Shown: piece by piece, positions 9,938 through 19,800 of the stretch | Numbering within the stretch: the stretch's first letter is position 1 | Layout of the letters: each line of letters opens with the position of its first letter | From: Larkinella terrae | Lineage (GTDB): Bacteria > Bacteroidota > Bacteroidia > Cytophagales > Spirosomataceae | Assembly: GCF_009668025.1 (NCBI RefSeq) | Contig: NZ_WJXZ01000004.1 | Location: 62,001-126,000, forward strand | Direction: 5' to 3' | DNA length: 64,000 nt | The notes under the pieces: model-generated | Databases searched by the model: none | The model's input: the letters and a program-made list of their open reading frames with translations, nothing else | What the model was told of the DNA's origin: nothing | Made by a program: the position numbers and the translations under genes

Positions 9938-10966
9938 ATGCGGAAAGACATTTTGAAAGGTACTAACGACGGTATGAGCGCGACCGAAAAGGAAATCGAA
10001 CGCGCCTTACGTCCGCTGTCGTTTGAAGATTTTACGGGGCAGGCCAAAATCCTCGAAAACCTGCGGATTTTCGTCCAGGCCGCCCTGCAGCGCGGGGAAG
10101 CGCTCGACCATGTGCTGCTTCATGGCCCTCCGGGTTTGGGCAAAACCACCCTCTCGCACATCGTTGCGAATGAGTTGAATGCCAATATCAAGATGACGTC
10201 GGGACCGGTGCTCGACAAGCCCAGCGATCTCGCCGGTTTGCTCACGAACCTGCAGGAAAACGACGTACTTTTTATCGACGAGATTCACCGGCTGAATCCG
10301 GTGGTGGAAGAATACCTCTACTCGGCGATGGAAGATTATAAAATCGATATCATGCTCGATTCCGGCCCGAATGCGCGTACCGTTCAGATCAAACTGAATC
10401 CGTTTACGCTGATTGGCGCCACCACCCGCGCCGGTTTGCTGACCTCGCCCCTGCGCGCCCGGTTTGGGATTAACGCCCGGCTGGAATATTACGACGCGGC
10501 TTTGCTGACTAGCATCGTAAACCGCTCGGCGGCCATTCTGGGGACACCGATCGAAGATGCGGGCGCTTACGAGATTGCCCGCCGGAGCCGTGGGACGCCA
10601 CGGATTGCCAATAACCTGCTCCGCCGGACGCGCGACTTTGCCCAGGTCAAAGGCAAGGGAATCATTACGGTTGAGATTGCTGAAATCGCCCTGCGCGCGC
10701 TCGATGTTGACCAGAATGGGCTGGACGAAATGGATAACCGGATTCTGTCGACGATCATCGACAAGTTTAAAGGTGGGCCGGTTGGTCTGTCAACCATTGC
10801 GACGGCCTGTGGCGATGAGGCCGAGACGATTGAAGAAGTTTATGAGCCGTTTTTAATTCAGGAAGGTTATCTGAAGCGAACGTCGCGCGGGAGGGAAGCT
10901 ACTGAGAAGGCGTATAAACACCTGGGAATCGTACCCGTGTACCGGGATGGCGAGTTATTCTCCTGA
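9938..10966 (+). CDS. ruvB: Holliday junction branch migration DNA helicase RuvB
   Basis: AAA+ motor that, with RuvA, drives branch migration of Holliday junctions during recombinational repair. Walker A is GPPGLGKTT (63-71) and Walker B is LFIDEIH (111-117). Sensor 1 is in GATTRAG and the arginine-finger region in [10 protein letters not shown]. The C-terminal winged helix includes the usual GPVGLSTIA and [10 protein letters not shown] segments. Length 342 is standard. The ATG at 9938 is in the expected place. ruvA and ruvC are not adjacent. It appears monocistronic, ending at the strong bidirectional terminator at 10973-11002. Confidence 0.97.
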   Translation: MRKDILKGTNDGMSATEKEIERALRPLSFEDFTGQAKILENLRIFVQAALQRGEALDHVLLHGPPGLGKTTLSHIVANELNANIKMTSGPVLDKPSDLAGLLTNLQENDVLFIDEIHRLNPVVEEYLYSAMEDYKIDIMLDSGPNARTVQIKLNPFTLIGATTRAGLLTSPLRARFGINARLEYYDAALLTSIVNRSAAILGTPIEDAGAYEIARRSRGTPRIANNLLRRTRDFAQVKGKGIITVEIAEIALRALDVDQNGLDEMDNRILSTIIDKFKGGPVGLSTIATACGDEAETIEEVYEPFLIQEGYLKRTSRGREATEKAYKHLGIVPVYRDGELFS

Positions 10967-10972
10967 AGAAAC

Positions 10973-11002
10973 AAAAAGGGAAGCCGAGCTGCTTCCCTTT
11001 TT
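10973..11002. terminator. Bidirectional intrinsic terminator between ruvB and the ArsR gene
   Basis: A perfect 12-bp stem (AAAAAGGGAAGC with GCTTCCCTTTTT) with the six-base loop CGAGCT lies between the convergent stop codons of ruvB (10966) and the ArsR-type gene (11005). The A/T runs make it usable from both sides. Confidence 0.88.
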
Positions 11003-11004
11003 CA

Positions 11005-11313
11005 TTAAATCATGATTTTGCTACGGTAGATACAATCAATAATCTCGGCAATTGAATCATCTACCAGGAAGTAGTAGATGTTTTTGCCACTCCGGCGGAT
11101 TTCAAGGATTCCTTTGTCGCGCATGTTGATCAGGTGGTGCGAGATCAGCGATTGTTCCGCGTTCAGGTTCTTGTAAATGGTAGAGACGTTCAGTTCCTTG
11201 TGTTCATTCAGCATCTGAATGATTTTGATACGCAAGGGATGAGCGACGGCCTTTAAGACGTAAGCGGCTCGCTCAATCTTCTTTTCATCGTTAAGTACGG
11301 TTTCCTTTGTCAT
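11005..11313 (-). CDS. ArsR-family winged-helix transcriptional regulator
   Basis: A 102-residue DNA-binding protein. The N-terminal helix (ERAAYVLKAVAHPLRIKIIQML) and the helix-turn-helix with recognition segment AEQSLISHHLINMRDKGIL are typical of ArsR/SmtB; the wing is RRSGKNIYYFLV. No metal-binding cysteine motif is present, so it is probably not a classical arsenic or metal sensor and may read another signal. Its promoter (11348-11377) fits the Bacteroidota consensus. The downstream genes on this strand belong to ruvB's convergent side, so the target cannot be guessed from position; the DMT transporter at 11483-12406 is upstream on the same strand, separated by 169 bp. Confidence 0.88.
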   Translation of the reverse strand: MTKETVLNDEKKIERAAYVLKAVAHPLRIKIIQMLNEHKELNVSTIYKNLNAEQSLISHHLINMRDKGILEIRRSGKNIYYFLVDDSIAEIIDCIYRSKIMI

Positions 11314-11347
11314 GATTCTCTGTGCATTTTAGGTGCGTAAAGCGACT

Positions 11348-11377
11348 GAAATTTAGTTATTTATACATCAATAGCAA
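11348..11377 (-). promoter_or_regulatory. Promoter of the ArsR-type gene
   Basis: Read on the minus strand: TTG (forward CAA, 11375-11377), then exactly 19 bp, then TAAATTTC (11348-11355), seven of eight bases of TAnnTTTG. The predicted transcript would begin near 11341, about 28 bases before the ATG. Confidence 0.6.
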
Positions 11378-11482
11378 AAAAATATGCACAGTAGGGTAGA
11401 TATGTTAATCTATTTAAAAAGAGTGCAAATAAGTAGGTAAGTATTGGCTATTTTGAATCCATAACAGGAGGTATTCCGGTCG

Positions 11483-12406
11483 TCACTTACGTCCTTTCCA
11501 GCCAATCAGAAACACGCCGAATAAGACCAGCAACGTGCCCAGAAACTGATACGACGTGATGGTTTCATTCAGGAATGTTGTGGCCAGAATAATGGTGAAA
11601 ATGGGGCCGATGCTGGCAACGATCGACGCATTGCCAGAACCAATGCGTTTGATTCCTTCCGCAATCAGGAAAGTAGGAATGACGGTAACCAAAACCGCCA
11701 TCAGGAGCGCCAGCTGGTAGACGGGAGCAGGGAAGTTGAACAGGTTTAATCCGTTGGCAATCAGGCAATGAATGACAATAACAAGCGTTGCCACAATCAT
11801 CGCGTAACAGGTATACCGCTGGGAGCCAACCCGGGCAATCATCGTATCACTGCCGACTAGATAAACCGCGTAGACCAAACCGCTCAGAATAACCCAGAAC
11901 GCCCCCAGAAAAACGTCTTTCTGTTGTCCGGAGCTGATGTTCGGGACAAAGGCAACGATGATTCCGGCGTAGGTCAGTAAAACCGCCAGCAGTTGCAGCC
12001 GGTTGACCTTGCGGCCGTAAACCACCACACCGAGCAGGAGCACAAACGTAGGGTAAATGAACAGTAAGATGCGTTCCAGACTGGCCGTTATGTAGACGAG
12101 CCCGAGGAAATTCATGTAGCTGGCAATGTAATACCCCATAATGCCCAGCAATGCCAGCGTTAGCCAGCCCCGGGCCGATAACTGAACCGGCGGCCGCCGT
12201 TTGGCGAGTTTCAGGGCAATAAAAACGTAAAAAGGCAGTGCAAAAACCATCCTCATTGTCAACAGCGAAATGGTGTCGATCTGATACTGGTAAGCCAGCT
12301 TGATTAAAACACCCTTTAACGCAAAACAAAACGCTGCCAGAAAAACCAGCAGCGCTCCGATCCAATACCGTGTCCGTGAGGACGACGTTGGCTGTAAACC
12401 CATCAT
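11483..12406 (-). CDS. DMT superfamily (EamA) transporter
   Basis: A 307-residue inner-membrane protein with ten predicted helices arranged as two EamA repeats, as in drug/metabolite exporters. The first helix carries FLAAFCFALKGVLIKLAYQ, and the second repeat ends FLGTLLVLFGVFLIGW. Such proteins export amino acids or other small metabolites; the substrate is not visible. Its ATG overlaps the der stop codon in an ATGA arrangement (12403-12406), so it is probably translationally coupled to and co-transcribed with der, although the functions look unrelated. A second EamA protein occurs at 53369-54295. Confidence 0.88.
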   Translation of the reverse strand: MMGLQPTSSSRTRYWIGALLVFLAAFCFALKGVLIKLAYQYQIDTISLLTMRMVFALPFYVFIALKLAKRRPPVQLSARGWLTLALLGIMGYYIASYMNFLGLVYITASLERILLFIYPTFVLLLGVVVYGRKVNRLQLLAVLLTYAGIIVAFVPNISSGQQKDVFLGAFWVILSGLVYAVYLVGSDTMIARVGSQRYTCYAMIVATLVIVIHCLIANGLNLFNFPAPVYQLALLMAVLVTVIPTFLIAEGIKRIGSGNASIVASIGPIFTIILATTFLNETITSYQFLGTLLVLFGVFLIGWKGRK

Positions 12407-13710
12407 TTTTGTCGGAAAAATATCGTTATGGGCGCTCCGTCGAATCCGAAATGCTCACGAAGTTTATTTTCCAGAAACCGCTCATACGGTTCTTTGATGT
12501 ATTGCGGGAGATTGCAAAAGAACACAAACGTTGGCGAGGGCGTTGGCAACTGAATCATGTACTTGATTTTGATCAGTTTACCCTTCGTAGCCGGGGGCGG
12601 ATAATTCAGGATTTCCGGCTGCATGGCGTCGTTCAGCTTCGAGGTCGGAATTTTCTTGGTTTTGTTTTCGTAAACCTCCATTGCTTTTTCCATCACCTGA
12701 AAAATGCGCTGCTTTTCCACCACTGAAGCGAAAATAACCGGCAGATAATCGATCGGTGCCAGACGCTGCACAATTTCTTTCTTCCAGTTATCAGCGGTTT
12801 TGCTATCTTTTTCGACGGCGTCCCATTTGTTCACCATCAGCAAAACCCCTTTCTTGGCCCGAACTGCCTGCCCAATAATGTTCATATCCTGCGCTTCCAG
12901 ACCCCGCGTGGCGTCGAGCATGACAATGACCACATCCGATTCTTCCAGCGCCTTCAGCGAGCGCATCACCGAGTAAAACTCAATATTATCTTTCACCTTC
13001 GCCTTGCGCCGGATACCGGCTGTATCGGTCAGGATAAAATCCTTGCCAAAAGCCCGGTAGCGCGTATCGATGGCGTCGCGGGTGGTTCCGGCAATGTCCG
13101 TTACGATGCTGCGTTCCTCACCCGTCAATACGTTCAAAAACGATGATTTACCCACGTTCGGGCGACCCAGAATGGCGATGCGCGGAATACCGGCGTTCGG
13201 ATTTTCGACGCCATCATTGGGAAAATGTTTCACCACTTCGTCCAGCAAATCGCCCGTTCCGGTCCCCGTGATCGACGAAATCGGGAACGGATCGCCCAGG
13301 CCCAGCGAGTAAAATTCACCCACCGAATTCTGGCGCAGTACGGTTTCGGATTTGTTGGCCACCACGATGACCGGTTTTTTCGACCGGCGCAGCACGTCGG
13401 CAAAATCCTTGTCCAGATCGGTCAAACCGGCCATTGTATCAACCATAAACAGCAGCACGGAGGCCTCGTCGATGGCAATCTGTACCTGTTCCCGAATCGA
13501 TTCTTCAAAAACGTCATCCGACCCGACGACATAACCGCCGGTATCGATCACGGTAAAATACTTCTCCGTCCAGTCGGCATAGCCGTAATGCCGGTCGCGC
13601 GTAACGCCCGGCTGATTATCCATAATGGCCTGGCGCTGTTCTACCAATTTATTAAACAGCGTCGATTTCCCGACATTCGGGCGGCCCACAATTGCTACAA
13701 TATTTGCCAT
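12403..13710 (-). CDS. der: Ribosome biogenesis GTPase Der (EngA)
   Basis: Double-GTPase needed for 50S subunit assembly. Both G domains are complete: G1 motifs GRPNVGKSTLFNKL near residue 8 and GRPNVGKSSFLNVL near 185, G3 motifs DTGG and DTAG, and G4 motifs NKSE and NKWD. The C-terminal KH-like domain ends in the usual APITIFFRQK. Length 435 is typical. It lies downstream of era on the same strand with a 117-base gap and upstream of the DMT gene, which it overlaps by four bases. A long open frame on the opposite strand (13225-14490) is only the antisense shadow of der and era. Confidence 0.97.
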   Translation of the reverse strand: MANIVAIVGRPNVGKSTLFNKLVEQRQAIMDNQPGVTRDRHYGYADWTEKYFTVIDTGGYVVGSDDVFEESIREQVQIAIDEASVLLFMVDTMAGLTDLDKDFADVLRRSKKPVIVVANKSETVLRQNSVGEFYSLGLGDPFPISSITGTGTGDLLDEVVKHFPNDGVENPNAGIPRIAILGRPNVGKSSFLNVLTGEERSIVTDIAGTTRDAIDTRYRAFGKDFILTDTAGIRRKAKVKDNIEFYSVMRSLKALEESDVVIVMLDATRGLEAQDMNIIGQAVRAKKGVLLMVNKWDAVEKDSKTADNWKKEIVQRLAPIDYLPVIFASVVEKQRIFQVMEKAMEVYENKTKKIPTSKLNDAMQPEILNYPPPATKGKLIKIKYMIQLPTPSPTFVFFCNLPQYIKEPYERFLENKLREHFGFDGAPITIFFRQK

Positions 13711-13827
13711 AACTTCGTTAAAAATGAGGAAAGAAGGAGCACAATCAGAGCGAAGCAGAATAAAAAGGAAGGGTTTGCAACCATTGCCGCCCTCTCTTTT
13801 CCGTTTCGCCCTGTGGCTGACCTTCGG

Positions 13828-14745
13828 TTAATCTTCGTACCCAAACCGTTTCAGCGCCCGTTCTTTCGTGCGCCAATCGGGTTCTACTTTTACGTATTGT
13901 TCAAGGAACACCTTCTTGCCAAAGAAGCGCTCCAGTTCCTCCCGGGCCATAATACCCGTTTTTTTAATCATTTTACCCCCTTCACCCAGCAAAATCGCCC
14001 GTTGAGTAGCCCGCTCAACCAGAATTTCGGACTGGATAACGATGATGTCGTCTTTTTCTTTAAAACCGATAATGACCACTTCGCAACTGTAAGGGACCTC
14101 TTTTTTGTAGTTCAGAAAAATCTTCTCGCGAATAATTTCGGAAGCAAAAAAGCGCTCAGGCCGGTCAGTGAGTTCGTCTTTCGGGAAATAAGGCGGATGC
14201 ACCGGCAGGCGCGTCACAATGGCTTTAAATACGTGCTTAACGTTGACCGAGTTGAGTGCCGAAATGGGAATGATGGCTTCGGATTTGAAGTTCTCATTCC
14301 AGTACTTAATCTTCTCGTCAATCTGCTCGGGCGTCGCCAGATCGATTTTATTGATGAGCAACAAAACCGGTGTCTGCGTCTTTTGAAGCCGCTCGATCAC
14401 GTCATCTTCGTCGTATTTCTCGAAAATGTCGGTCACGAACAGAATCACATCGGCATCTTCCAGCGAACCGCGCACAAAACTCATCATTGATTCGTGAAGG
14501 CGATATTGGGGTTTGATAATCCCCGGCGTGTCTGAATAGACCAACTGAAACTCCTGGCCGTCGTGCACTCCGTTGAGAATGCCCATGATGCGGTGGCGGG
14601 TGGTTTGGGCTTTTGAGGTAATAATTGAAAGCCGTTCGCCCACCAACTGATTCATCAGCGTCGACTTGCCGACATTCGGCTTTCCGATGATGCTGACATA
14701 CCCGGCTTTATGGTCCGGCCCGTACGTTTCATTTGAACTATCCAT
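13828..14745 (-). CDS. era: GTPase Era
   Basis: Essential GTPase that binds 16S rRNA and the 30S subunit during maturation. G1 is GKPNVGKSTLMNQL, the switch region SKAQTTRHRI, G3 DTPG and G4 NKID; the C-terminal KH domain has GEGGKMIKKTGIMAREELE. I chose the ATG at 14745 (MDSSNETYG); an in-frame TTG at 14760 would add five residues and is less likely. The 5' leader contains a terminator-like hairpin (14778-14810) behind a minus-strand -7 box (14823-14830), so transcript elongation into era may be attenuated. der follows on the same strand. Confidence 0.96.
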   Translation of the reverse strand: MDSSNETYGPDHKAGYVSIIGKPNVGKSTLMNQLVGERLSIITSKAQTTRHRIMGILNGVHDGQEFQLVYSDTPGIIKPQYRLHESMMSFVRGSLEDADVILFVTDIFEKYDEDDVIERLQKTQTPVLLLINKIDLATPEQIDEKIKYWNENFKSEAIIPISALNSVNVKHVFKAIVTRLPVHPPYFPKDELTDRPERFFASEIIREKIFLNYKKEVPYSCEVVIIGFKEKDDIIVIQSEILVERATQRAILLGEGGKMIKKTGIMAREELERFFGKKVFLEQYVKVEPDWRTKERALKRFGYED

Positions 14746-14777
14746 GTAATTGACAACCAATGACTACAGAAAAAAAT

Positions 14778-14810
14778 CCCCTCCGAGCTAAATTAATTTA
14801 GCGGGAGGGG
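14778..14810 (-). terminator. Terminator-like hairpin in the era leader
   Basis: The outer stem is CCCCTCC/GGAGGGG (7 bp) and the inner stem is the perfect palindrome GCTAAATTAATTTAGC (14787-14802), joined by a small GA/G internal loop. Read on the minus strand it is followed by a run of T (complement of 14771-14776), the form of an intrinsic terminator. No gene on that strand lies upstream, so it may act as a leader attenuator or a 5'-stabilising structure for era. Confidence 0.6.
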
Positions 14811-14822
14811 TGAAATTTTTCA

Positions 14823-14830
14823 CAAAGGTA
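14823..14830 (-). promoter_or_regulatory. Putative -7 box for era (minus strand)
   Basis: Read on the minus strand this is TACCTTTG, an exact TAnnTTTG match. It is almost back-to-back with the plus-strand tRNA promoter, whose TTG is at 14832-14834. No TTG is found at 19-21 bp upstream. Confidence 0.4.
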
Positions 14831-14831
14831 A

Positions 14832-14861
14832 TTGTTTTTTATGGAAATCTCCTTACCTTTG
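14832..14861 (+). promoter_or_regulatory. Promoter of the initiator tRNA gene
   Basis: TTG (14832-14834), exactly 19 bp of spacer, then TACCTTTG (14854-14861), an exact match to the Bacteroidota consensus TTG-N19-TAnnTTTG. The predicted start of transcription (about 14867) is a few bases before the tRNA 5' end. Confidence 0.75.
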
Positions 14862-14873
14862 CAGTCCCAAGAT

Positions 14874-14946
<73 letters not shown>

Positions 14947-14953
14947 CAAAGAC

Positions 14954-14980
14954 AAGGTCACACACTGTGTGGCCTTTTTT
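14954..14980 (+). terminator. Intrinsic terminator after tRNA-Met
   Basis: A 10-bp stem AAGGTCACAC/GTGTGGCCTT (one G-T pair) with a three-base loop, followed by TTTTTTGTTTT. It starts eight bases after the tRNA. Confidence 0.88.
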
Positions 14981-15036
14981 GTTTTATAATCGCACGTCCC
15001 TACCACTAAATACCCTTCAGCCCTTTCGCAAACTAC

Positions 15037-15058
15037 TTAGAATAATAAGTTATTCTAA
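15037..15058. repeat. Perfect hairpin upstream of the signalling operon
   Basis: TTAGAATAA / TTATTCTAA, nine-base perfect arms around TAAG. A second small palindrome (TTTCCTTT..AAAGGAAA) lies at 15177-15194. Both are in the 264-base gap before the first signalling gene and could be operators or mRNA-leader structures. No gene is seen in this gap. Confidence 0.45.
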
Positions 15059-15244
15059 ATGGAAGAAAACCGTCAGAAAACCAGCACATATGCCAAACTA
15101 TCCGTCTGTAGGGATTTATTTATTCACTGGACCTCTATGAATTTGGATGCACCTGTCCGGTGGCCCTATCTTCACATTTCCTTTCAAAAGGAAAGCGGAA
15201 ACACCCAAACGGCCTTTTCATAGCCCTAAACACCTGCATTGCGT

Positions 15245-16837
15245 ATGATTTTAATTGTTGATGACAGGCCGGAAAATATTCTTCCTCTAAGAAAAATACT
15301 TGAATTGCACAGCTTCTCGGTCGACACTGCCGAGTCGGGCGAAGAAGCGTTGAAAAAAGTACTGAATACCAATTATGCCGTCATTATTCTGGATGTGCAA
15401 ATGCCCGGAATGGACGGTTTTGAAGTCGCCAACGCCATTGCGGGGTTCAGCAAAGCCAAAGACACGTCAATCATCTTTCTGTCGGCAGTAAATACGGAGA
15501 AAAAATTCATTACCAAAGGTTACACGTCGGGCGGTGTGGATTACTTAACCAAACCGGTCGATCCGGATATTCTGGTTCTGAAAGTAAAAACCCTGCAACG
15601 GCTTTACCGGCAGCAACAGGAGTTAAGAGAAACCCAGAAGTCGCTCCAGAAAGAGATTGAGGTGCGAAAACAGGCGCAGGAGGAAATTGCCGGTCGCATG
15701 CAGGAATTGCGGTCGGTACTGGCCTCACTTCCGCAAATGGCGTTTACCATTGGCCCGGATGGCAATCTGGAATACGTCAATGAACACTGGTTTCGCTATT
15801 CCACCGATCAGCATGCTTTTCCACCAGCCCACCCCGATGACAAAAAAATGTGGGATGATTGGGATTTTTATCTGAAAAATGGAATTGAGTTTACGCGGGA
15901 AGTGCGCCTGAAAGAGCTCACAACGGGCGATTACCGATACCATTTATTACGGATATTGCCCATCCTGCAGCAGGGAAAACCGATTCGGTGGGTCGGAACG
16001 TTTACCGACATTCACCCGCAAAAACTAGCCGCTGAATTACTGGAGCAAAAAGTAGAATTACGGACAAAAGAACTCCTGAATAAAAACCTGGAACTTGAAC
16101 GAAGTAATCACGAACTTCAGCAATTTACCTGGGTTGTTTCGCACGATTTAAAAGAACCGCTCCGGAAAATACAGATTTTGAATGACCTGATTAAGGAAAA
16201 ATACTTATCAGAAAACTCAGAAGCAATTAGTTACCTGGATCGATCAATTAATTCGTCGGCGCGCATGTCCGGATTGATCAATGATTTACTTGCTTACGCC
16301 CAGTTATCGACACCCGCTTTATTTCAGCCAACGGATTTGACCAGTTTATTAAATGAGATCCTGGTTGATTTCGATGAAATTATTACCACCAAAAAGGCGG
16401 TTGTTAAGGTCGACCAGTTACCGGTTATTGATACCGTTCCAGGCCGGATCCGGCAGGTTTTTCAAAATCTGATCAGCAACGCACTGAAATTTTCCAAAAA
16501 GGAAATACCACCGGTTATTACCATCACGGCAGAACGTATTGCCGAAAAGTCCGTGGGTAGCGAACCGGCTCCGGAAGGCGGTTTTTATCGTATTGTAGTA
16601 AGCGATAACGGCATTGGGTTCGATGAAAAATTTATGGATCGTATTTTTGTCATTTTCCAGCGATTGACGGATCGGGCAAGTTACGAGGGTACCGGTATTG
16701 GTCTGGCAATTGCCAAAAAAAATATGGACAAACACAACGGAATTATTGCCGCCAGAAGTAAGGTAGATGAAGGAAGTCAATTTATTCTTATTCTCCCGTT
16801 ACACCAGATTAACGAACCCGAAATCCAGGAAAGATAA
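15245..16837 (+). CDS. Response regulator receiver - PAS - histidine kinase protein
   Basis: A soluble 530-residue signalling protein. An N-terminal REC domain (about 1-120; phospho-acceptor D50 in ILDVQMPGMDG, conserved lysine K103 in LTKP) is followed by a coiled coil, a PAS domain (about 155-260), and a HisKA/HATPase kinase core with phospho-accepting H300 in VVSHDLKEPLR, N box NLISNALKFSK, G1 box DNGIGFDEKF and G2 box GTGIGLAIAKK. Start: ATG 15245 places MILIVDD exactly where a REC domain begins; an in-frame TTG at 15239 is less likely. No membrane segment is present, so it acts in the cytoplasm and is probably switched on by phosphoryl transfer from a partner such as the next gene product. 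First gene of a five-gene operon; the next gene begins 21 bases downstream. Confidence 0.9.
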   Translation: MILIVDDRPENILPLRKILELHSFSVDTAESGEEALKKVLNTNYAVIILDVQMPGMDGFEVANAIAGFSKAKDTSIIFLSAVNTEKKFITKGYTSGGVDYLTKPVDPDILVLKVKTLQRLYRQQQELRETQKSLQKEIEVRKQAQEEIAGRMQELRSVLASLPQMAFTIGPDGNLEYVNEHWFRYSTDQHAFPPAHPDDKKMWDDWDFYLKNGIEFTREVRLKELTTGDYRYHLLRILPILQQGKPIRWVGTFTDIHPQKLAAELLEQKVELRTKELLNKNLELERSNHELQQFTWVVSHDLKEPLRKIQILNDLIKEKYLSENSEAISYLDRSINSSARMSGLINDLLAYAQLSTPALFQPTDLTSLLNEILVDFDEIITTKKAVVKVDQLPVIDTVPGRIRQVFQNLISNALKFSKKEIPPVITITAERIAEKSVGSEPAPEGGFYRIVVSDNGIGFDEKFMDRIFVIFQRLTDRASYEGTGIGLAIAKKNMDKHNGIIAARSKVDEGSQFILILPLHQINEPEIQER

Positions 16838-16858
16838 GCGATTCTCAAGTGTATAGTT

Positions 16859-19800
16859 ATGCCGCAAACGACCAACTCCGTAATCCGACAATTACAGATT
16901 GTCTTTTCCGTTTCAATCCTGCTACTGGTACTCAGTCTGGTAGCTTCATTTTATAGCACCCAGAAGTTGATCAGTAATTCGAAGTTGGTGAATCATACCA
17001 ATCAGATTCTGATCGAAGCCGAAAACATCATTTCCTACGTAAAAGATGCCGAAACCGGTCAGCGCGGGTACTTGATTTCGCTCGATCCGCTCTTTTTACA
17101 GCCCTACTACGGAAGTCACGAGAAAGTAGATGCCAGCTATAAACTGGTCCGGGAATTAACCATTGATAATCCAATCCAGCAAAAAAACTTGGCAGATGTG
17201 AAGGCATTATATGAGGCAAAGTTTGTCCAGATGCAGCGGATTATTGACATGACTAAACGGAATAAATCGTTCACCCGAGATACCATTGCGCGTCATACTG
17301 AAATGATAAGAGGTAAGAAAATAATGGACGACCTCCGAATCATCATCAGTCAAATAAAAAAGGATGAAAATACGTTGCTGGAAGCCCGACTGGAACAGCA
17401 GCAAATTTATATCACCTATACGCCTTACCTGCTTTTAATTGCAGCCCTGATTTCAATAATTATCAGCGGGAGCACGTATATGCGGATCAAAAAAGATCTG
17501 GATGATCGGCTGGCCAAGCAGAAAGCCGATGAGGCAAGATATAGGGAAACCGCCGAGCGAATCACCATAATGGAAGATATTACATCGGAAATTGCCGATG
17601 GAAATTATGCCGCCCGAAGCCAGGATACGGCCGACGATGAATTGGGGCGAATTGCCAAAGCGCTGAACACGATGGCAGAATCGCTTGAAACAACTTTTAC
17701 GGATTTGAATAATCGAAACTGGCTGCAAACCGGTTCAGCGAATATAAACGACGCCATTCGGGGCGAACGCGATCTGGAAAAACTAGCTGATAACCTCATT
17801 GCAACGCTTGCTAACTATATAAATGCACCGATCGGTACGGTTTATATTATTGACAATGACTCGGATTTTAAACTGGCCGGAAGCTATGCAGCAACCGATG
17901 CGCCAACAACGGTTAAAATTGGGCATGGTCTCATTGGTGAGGTTGTTAAGAACAGAAAACCGCTTATTATTCACGACCTTCCGCCCAATTATATCCGCGT
18001 TAATTCGTCCTTGGGTAACACACCTCCTTCGGCTTTAATCATTGTGCCTTTGATCTATTCAAAGGTGTGTATAGGGGTGATCGAAATCGGGCTTTTGAAA
18101 GCGCCGGAAGCTCTGGAAATCGAATTCTTAACTGCGAATCTGGAGACCATTGCGATTGGCGTCAATGCCGCGCTGGATTACGTAAAACTTCAGAATTTTC
18201 TGGAAGAAACGCAGGCGCAATCGGAAGAATTGCAGGCCCAGCATAATGAACTGGAAAATGTAAATGCCGAGCTGGAAGCACAGTCTTTAAAGCTGCAGGC
18301 GTCTGAAGAAGAACTACGGGTGCAGCAGGAAGAACTGCAGCAGACCAATTCCGAACTTGAAGAACGCAGCGTTTTGCTGGAGGAAAAAAATGAGGAAATT
18401 CAACGGAAAGCGGAGGAACTGGAACTAACGACCCGCTACAAGTCCGAGTTTCTGGCCAATATGTCCCACGAACTTCGGACGCCCCTCAATTCAATTCTGT
18501 TGCTGAGCCGGTTGTTGGCCGAAAACAACGAAGAAAATCTGTCGGAAGAACAAATCGATTATGCCAAAGTGATTCAGTCGTCCGGGAACGGGTTGCTCGG
18601 GTTGATTGATGAGATTCTGGATCTTTCCAAGATTGAAGCCGGTCAGATGAAGCTGGAGTATCTGGATGTTTCCGTTTCCGAAATAACCGATGAACTTCAT
18701 GCCCTGTTTGCGCCACTGGCAAAAGAGAAGGGGTTGGATTTTAAAATTATTGCCGATAAAAATGTTCCGGCGGTTATTGAAACTGATAAGATGCGGCTCG
18801 GGCAAATCCTGAAGAATTTAATCTCTAATGCATTGAAATTCACTTCTAATGGCGGAGTAGTACTGACTATAAAGCGTTCAAAAAACTCGGATTCGATACT
18901 GAGTTTTGTGGTGAAAGATACGGGCATTGGCATACCTCCGGAAAAACAGCAGCTTATTTTTGAAGCATTTCAACAGGCCGACGGCTCGACCAAACGGAAA
19001 TATGGCGGCACCGGTTTAGGCTTGTCCATCAGCCGCGAACTGACAAAGTTGCTAGGAGGAGAAATTGTATTATTCAGTAAAGTGAACGAAGGCAGCGAGT
19101 TTACGGTGAACATTCCCGTTAGCCATCTGCCTGAGAACAGTTTGCCGGAGAAAACGACGCAATTCGTAACCCGAAAACCGGAGCCGACGCCCGCCAAAGA
19201 AGCTGAAGTTTCGGATAAATACCTTAGCACGACCATTCCGGAAAACATCCCGGACGACCGGAATTCGATCACGGAACGCGACAGAGTTATTCTGATTATC
19301 GAAGACGATACGAATTTTGCCAGGTCGTTGCTGGATTATTCCCGGCAGAAAGGCTACAAAGGTATCGTCGCGGTTCGGGGTGACGAAGGATTGAAACTGG
19401 CTGGAATTTACAAACCGCTCGGTATTTTACTGGACATTCAGCTGCCGATTATGAGTGGCTGGCAGGTGATGGATGCGCTAAAAGCCGATTCGCAGACCCG
19501 CCATATTCCGGTGCATATCATGTCGTCGCACAAGTTAAAAAACGAAAGTTTACTGAAAGGGGCGGTTGATTTCGTGGATAAACCGATGGCTTTTGAGCAA
19601 ATGCAGGAAGTCTTTAAAAAGATCGAATACGTCTTGAATCGGACAAGCAAGAAAGTACTGATTATTGAGGATAACCCTAAACACGCCAAAGCGCTGGCTT
19701 ATTTTCTGGAGACATTCAACATCCATTCTGAGTTAAAAAGTAATGTGTCGGAAGGAGTAAATTCACTCCGGAAAGATGAGATCGACTGCGTTATTCTGGA

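Noticed and set aside
13225-14490. 421-codon open frame on the plus strand
   Set aside because: It lies wholly antisense to der and era, whose GTPase motifs are complete. Its residues (many His, Phe, Arg) are typical of an antisense shadow.
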